8,718 nt of DNA from Treponema sp. (GTDB lineage Bacteria > Spirochaetota > Spirochaetia > Treponematales > Breznakiellaceae): the NCBI GenBank assembly GCA_031266095.1, contig JAISBR010000037.1, forward strand, positions 1-8,718, in the 5' to 3' direction. A program made the position numbers and the translations under genes. The notes beneath the pieces are model-generated. The model worked only from the letters and a program-made list of their open reading frames with translations, made no database searches and had not been told where the DNA came from. Positions 7,091 through 8,718 of this stretch are shown one piece after another (positions within the stretch are counted from its first letter, which is position 1; the number at the start of each line of letters is the position of its first letter).

Positions 7091-7104
7091 TAATCGCGCG
7101 ATTA
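7091..7104. repeat. Perfect 14-base palindrome in front of the AraC ribosome binding site
   Basis: TAATCGCGCGATTA is its own reverse complement and ends where the Shine-Dalgarno AAAGGGG begins. It could be an operator, or in RNA a short hairpin near the ribosome binding site. It is distinct from the direct repeats just upstream. Confidence 0.6.
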
Positions 7105-7110
7105 AAGGGG
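7104..7110 (+). promoter_or_regulatory. Ribosome binding site deciding a GTG start
   Basis: AAAGGGG lies six bases before the GTG at 7117 and favours that start over the internal ATG codons at 7147 and 7159, which have no comparable site at the right distance. Confidence 0.7.
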
Positions 7111-7116
7111 ATAGGC

Positions 7117-8085
7117 GTGCATTTGGTCCATGATATTCACGAACCCATGCTTGTTGAAATGGGCTTTAAGCCGGAACAGGCGGCCCCGGCAAGCGCGTGG
7201 CGCGTTTACCGGATGGACAGCGGGATGGGAGAGGGCGTATACCGGCTGTTTTCTCCGGGCGGAACATACGCCATAGCGGTTCATGATTTTACGTTGTCCC
7301 ATGACCTGGCGCTTCACGCGGTTCTGCCGGAATACCTCAGCATTACCTGGTATGAATCCGCATCCGGGGAGGCATTGATGCCCTATAAACGGTTAAAGCG
7401 GGGATATGTAAAGGGGTATCATTCTAATGTTGAAGGCTACCATGCCCTTGTACACAAAAATATCCCGATTCATGCCGTTGGAATAGAAATTACGCCGGAA
7501 TATTCCGGGAAGTATTTGAACGCGAAATATCCGGGCGAATTCATCAATCCTAAGGATGCGTTTCTAAGCATAGACGAGAACAGCGATTTTCCCGAAATGG
7601 TTCATCTTCTCCATCAGGTAAAGAATTACCGGGGCAGCGGAACGGCGGAAGAACTATTTTACGAGGGAAAGGTGCATGAGGCAATGGCTCTGCTGGTAGA
7701 ATACACACACCATCCGGGCAAGACGCGCCCGCCTTTTGTATCAGCCAGGGATATACAGAATATCAATACTGTTACCGCTTATATCAACGATCACATCGTT
7801 ACCGATCTGCGGCTGGATCTATTGGCGCGAATCGCCTGCATGAGCCAGACAAAACTGAAAACTATTTTCAAGAAAATCCACGGGCTGACAATCACCGGAT
7901 ATACCCAGCACCGGCGCATCAGCCGCGCAGAAATGGTACTCTCCAATACGGATTTGCCGGTAACAACGGTGGCGCAAAGCGTTGGTTATCATTCACCCGG
8001 CAGGTTTGCGAAGTTGTTTCAAAAAGACACCGGCCTCCTGCCCAGCGAATATAAAAAAATGATCCGGGCGCATAGGGAAGCTTAG
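7117..8085 (+). CDS. AraC-family transcriptional regulator, possibly PchR/YbtA-like, divergent from the transporter operon
   Basis: A complete 322-residue cytoplasmic regulator. Residues 1 to about 205 form a sensory domain I cannot assign firmly. Residues 213-315 form the AraC DNA-binding domain: helix-turn-helix 1 near 233-253 (LDLLARIACMSQTKLKTIFK) and helix-turn-helix 2 near 281-302 (PVTTVAQSVGYHSPGRFAKL), then the usual TGLLPSEYKK tail. Length and layout (N-terminal ligand domain of about 200 residues and MSQTKLKTIFKK in the first helix-turn-helix) fit the PchR/YbtA type, which senses ferric siderophore and activates uptake genes. That subfamily call is from likeness and context. The GTG start has AAAGGGG six bases before it. 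The gene is transcribed away from the ECF operon and shares its 174-base control region, so it is the likely local activator of that operon, with its own synthesis controlled from the same sites. The gene ends in a short spacer before a run of hairpins. Confidence 0.9.
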   Translation: MHLVHDIHEPMLVEMGFKPEQAAPASAWRVYRMDSGMGEGVYRLFSPGGTYAIAVHDFTLSHDLALHAVLPEYLSITWYESASGEALMPYKRLKRGYVKGYHSNVEGYHALVHKNIPIHAVGIEITPEYSGKYLNAKYPGEFINPKDAFLSIDENSDFPEMVHLLHQVKNYRGSGTAEELFYEGKVHEAMALLVEYTHHPGKTRPPFVSARDIQNINTVTAYINDHIVTDLRLDLLARIACMSQTKLKTIFKKIHGLTITGYTQHRRISRAEMVLSNTDLPVTTVAQSVGYHSPGRFAKLFQKDTGLLPSEYKKMIRAHREA

Positions 8086-8130
8086 TTTTTGTTCTAAAAC
8101 AGCGATCCTGGTCAAAGTATTTTGGGCGCA

Positions 8131-8153
8131 TTTCCGGCGCGGAGCGCCGGAAA
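8131..8153. repeat. Hairpin 1 of four: 10-base arms, 3-base loop
   Basis: TTTCCGGCGC and GCGCCGGAAA are perfect complements around GGA, about 45 bases after the AraC stop. No T-tract follows on either strand, so it is not a classical intrinsic terminator, although the stable stem may protect the 3' end of the transcript. Confidence 0.8.
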
Positions 8154-8172
8154 CCGGGCTATCCGCTTGTAT

Positions 8173-8195
8173 CTTTTTTGCCTGCGGCAAAAAAG
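8173..8195. repeat. Hairpin 2 of four: 10-base arms, 3-base loop
   Basis: CTTTTTTGCC and GGCAAAAAAG are perfect complements around TGC. On the minus strand its six T bases fall just after hairpin 3, so the two may act together as a terminator for thrC. Confidence 0.8.
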
Positions 8196-8215
8196 GCCTT
8201 GCGCGAAAGCGCAAG
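8174..8215 (-). terminator. Candidate intrinsic terminator of thrC
   Basis: Reading leftward from thrC, the stem CTTGCGC/GCGCAAG (8198-8215) is followed after three bases by six T residues (8189-8194). It lies about 75 bases beyond the thrC stop. The gap between stem and T-tract and the competing hairpin 2 make this tentative. Confidence 0.4.
8198..8215. repeat. Hairpin 3 of four: 7-base arms closed by GAAA
   Basis: CTTGCGC and GCGCAAG flank GAAA, a stable GNRA tetraloop on the plus-strand RNA. The 11-base unit CCTTGCGCGAA that opens it recurs at 8226-8236, just before hairpin 4. Confidence 0.75.
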
Positions 8216-8234
8216 AACTTCTATCCCTTGCGCG

Positions 8235-8261
8235 AACCAAAACCGCTTCGCGGTTTTGGTT
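8235..8261. repeat. Hairpin 4 of four: 12-base arms, 3-base loop
   Basis: AACCAAAACCGC and GCGGTTTTGGTT are perfect complements around TTC. It is the longest stem of the cluster. T-rich DNA follows from 8276, so it could end rightward transcription from the AraC gene, but the spacing is loose. Confidence 0.8.
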
Positions 8262-8289
8262 TAATCCACCCGGGTCTTTTATTCTTTTG

Positions 8290-8718
8290 TTACAGGCTTC
8301 CCACAAGGGCGGAAATGTCCGCGGGAATATCGCGGCTTTGGGGGCTGCGTTCCATGACCGCGGCCAGGGAAGGGGGCACGGGAACGGGGCCGCTGAGGGG
8401 CTCCACGGTTTCCGCGAATTTCGCCGGGTGGGCGGTGGAAAGGATCCCCAGGGGGCCGGAAACAAGGCCTGCGGCCAGGAGTTTGTCCGCCGCGGCCCAG
8501 CCAACGCCGCTGTGGGGGTCCAAAAAATACCCCGACGCGGCAAAAACGGCGGCCATGGTTTTCCGGGTTTCATCATCGGTGACGGAGGCGCCCAGGATTG
8601 CTTCCTTCATCTCCGCCCAGGAAAGATGGGCGGCCATGCGCTCAAAGTTGCTGGGGGCCCCCACGTCCATGGCGTTGGAAATGGTCGCCCGGGAAGGCCG
8701 GACCCGGTAATCCCCGCT
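8290..8718 (-). CDS. thrC: Threonine synthase, C-terminal part (5' truncated by window edge)
   Basis: The last 142 residues of threonine synthase, the PLP enzyme that turns O-phosphohomoserine into threonine. The frame is open to the window edge, so the N-terminal two-thirds, including the PLP lysine, lies beyond it, and the Met at 8670 is internal. Diagnostic family motifs are visible: TISNAMDVGAPSNFERM, the LDPHSGVGWAAA segment (LDPHTAVG in many homologues) and ILSTAHPAKF near the C-terminus. It ends with TAA at 8290-8292. This is a housekeeping amino-acid gene that converges on the AraC regulator and has no evident link to the transporter. Its DNA is very GC-rich compared with the transporter genes and the left-hand AraC gene. 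Confidence 0.95.
   Translation of the reverse strand, partial: SGDYRVRPSRATISNAMDVGAPSNFERMAAHLSWAEMKEAILGASVTDDETRKTMAAVFAASGYFLDPHSGVGWAAADKLLAAGLVSGPLGILSTAHPAKFAETVEPLSGPVPVPPSLAAVMERSPQSRDIPADISALVGSL

Larger units (their letters stand above)
8086..8289. other. Intergenic hairpin cluster between convergent araC-type gene and thrC
   Basis: This 204-base spacer holds no convincing gene on either strand. More than a third of it is taken up by four separate inverted repeats plus an 8-base palindrome ACCCGGGT at 8268-8275. The arrangement resembles REP-type intergenic repeat clusters, and it also sits where a two-way transcription end is needed between converging genes. Short frames across it are read-throughs of the repeats. 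Confidence 0.6.

Noticed and set aside
6943..7116. Fur box in the divergent control region
   Set aside because: No stretch resembles the GATAATGATAATCATTATC consensus; the DtxR/IdeR match is much better.
8131..8261. CRISPR array
   Set aside because: The repeats are four different palindromes without uniform direct repeats or spacers of constant length.
8112..8576. Minus-strand frame covering the hairpin cluster and part of thrC
   Set aside because: It is out of frame with thrC, rich in Pro, Arg and Trp, and runs through inverted repeats; it is a shadow frame.
8228..8710. Long plus-strand frame opposite thrC
   Set aside because: It lies antisense to clear threonine synthase coding sequence, in very GC-rich DNA where spurious frames are common, and shows no recognisable domain.
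1..8718. tRNA or rRNA genes, insertion sequences, toxin-antitoxin or phage-defence genes
   Set aside because: None recognisable on either strand; all coding capacity is accounted for by the seven genes listed.

Overview
This 8.7 kb window looks like chromosomal DNA of a mid-GC bacterium. The family of its ECF S component (MptD, also called Trep_Strep) is named for Treponema and Streptococcus. Together with the mixed GC content and the run of perfect hairpins at the right end, this makes a Treponema of the higher-GC, termite-gut type my best guess. A Firmicute remains possible. No 16S rRNA or other firm taxonomic marker is present.

Layout, left to right. (1) Positions 1-591 (+) hold the 3' part of an AraC-family regulator with the end of what looks like a PocR sensory domain. 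(2) Positions 560-6942 (-) hold a tightly coupled five-gene operon, read right to left: an MptD-family S component, an EcfT transmembrane coupling protein, a double-ATPase EcfA protein, and two ABC half-transporters of exporter fold. Adjacent genes abut or overlap by 1-8 bases. (3) Positions 6943-7116 form a compact divergent control region. (4) Positions 7117-8085 (+) hold a second, complete AraC-family regulator, divergent from the operon. (5) Positions 8086-8289 hold four near-perfect or perfect hairpins with no gene. (6) Positions 8290-8718 (-) hold the C-terminal part of threonine synthase (thrC), an unrelated housekeeping gene.

How the genes may work together: an ECF-type module beside a pair of YbtP/YbtQ-like half-transporters recalls siderophore (metallophore) loci such as equibactin in Streptococcus equi and the Yersinia yersiniabactin transporters, which import despite their exporter fold. 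The control region supports an iron link. A 19-base site at 6992-7010 matches the DtxR/IdeR iron-box consensus at 16 of 19 positions and lies between two facing promoters, one for the operon and one for the divergent AraC gene. Two direct copies of a 17-base motif, exactly 21 bases apart, lie just upstream of the operon promoter -35 element, where an AraC-type activator (as YbtA and PchR are) would bind. The most economical model is an iron-repressed, ligand-activated importer for a siderophore or similar metal complex. The substrate is inferred, not shown.
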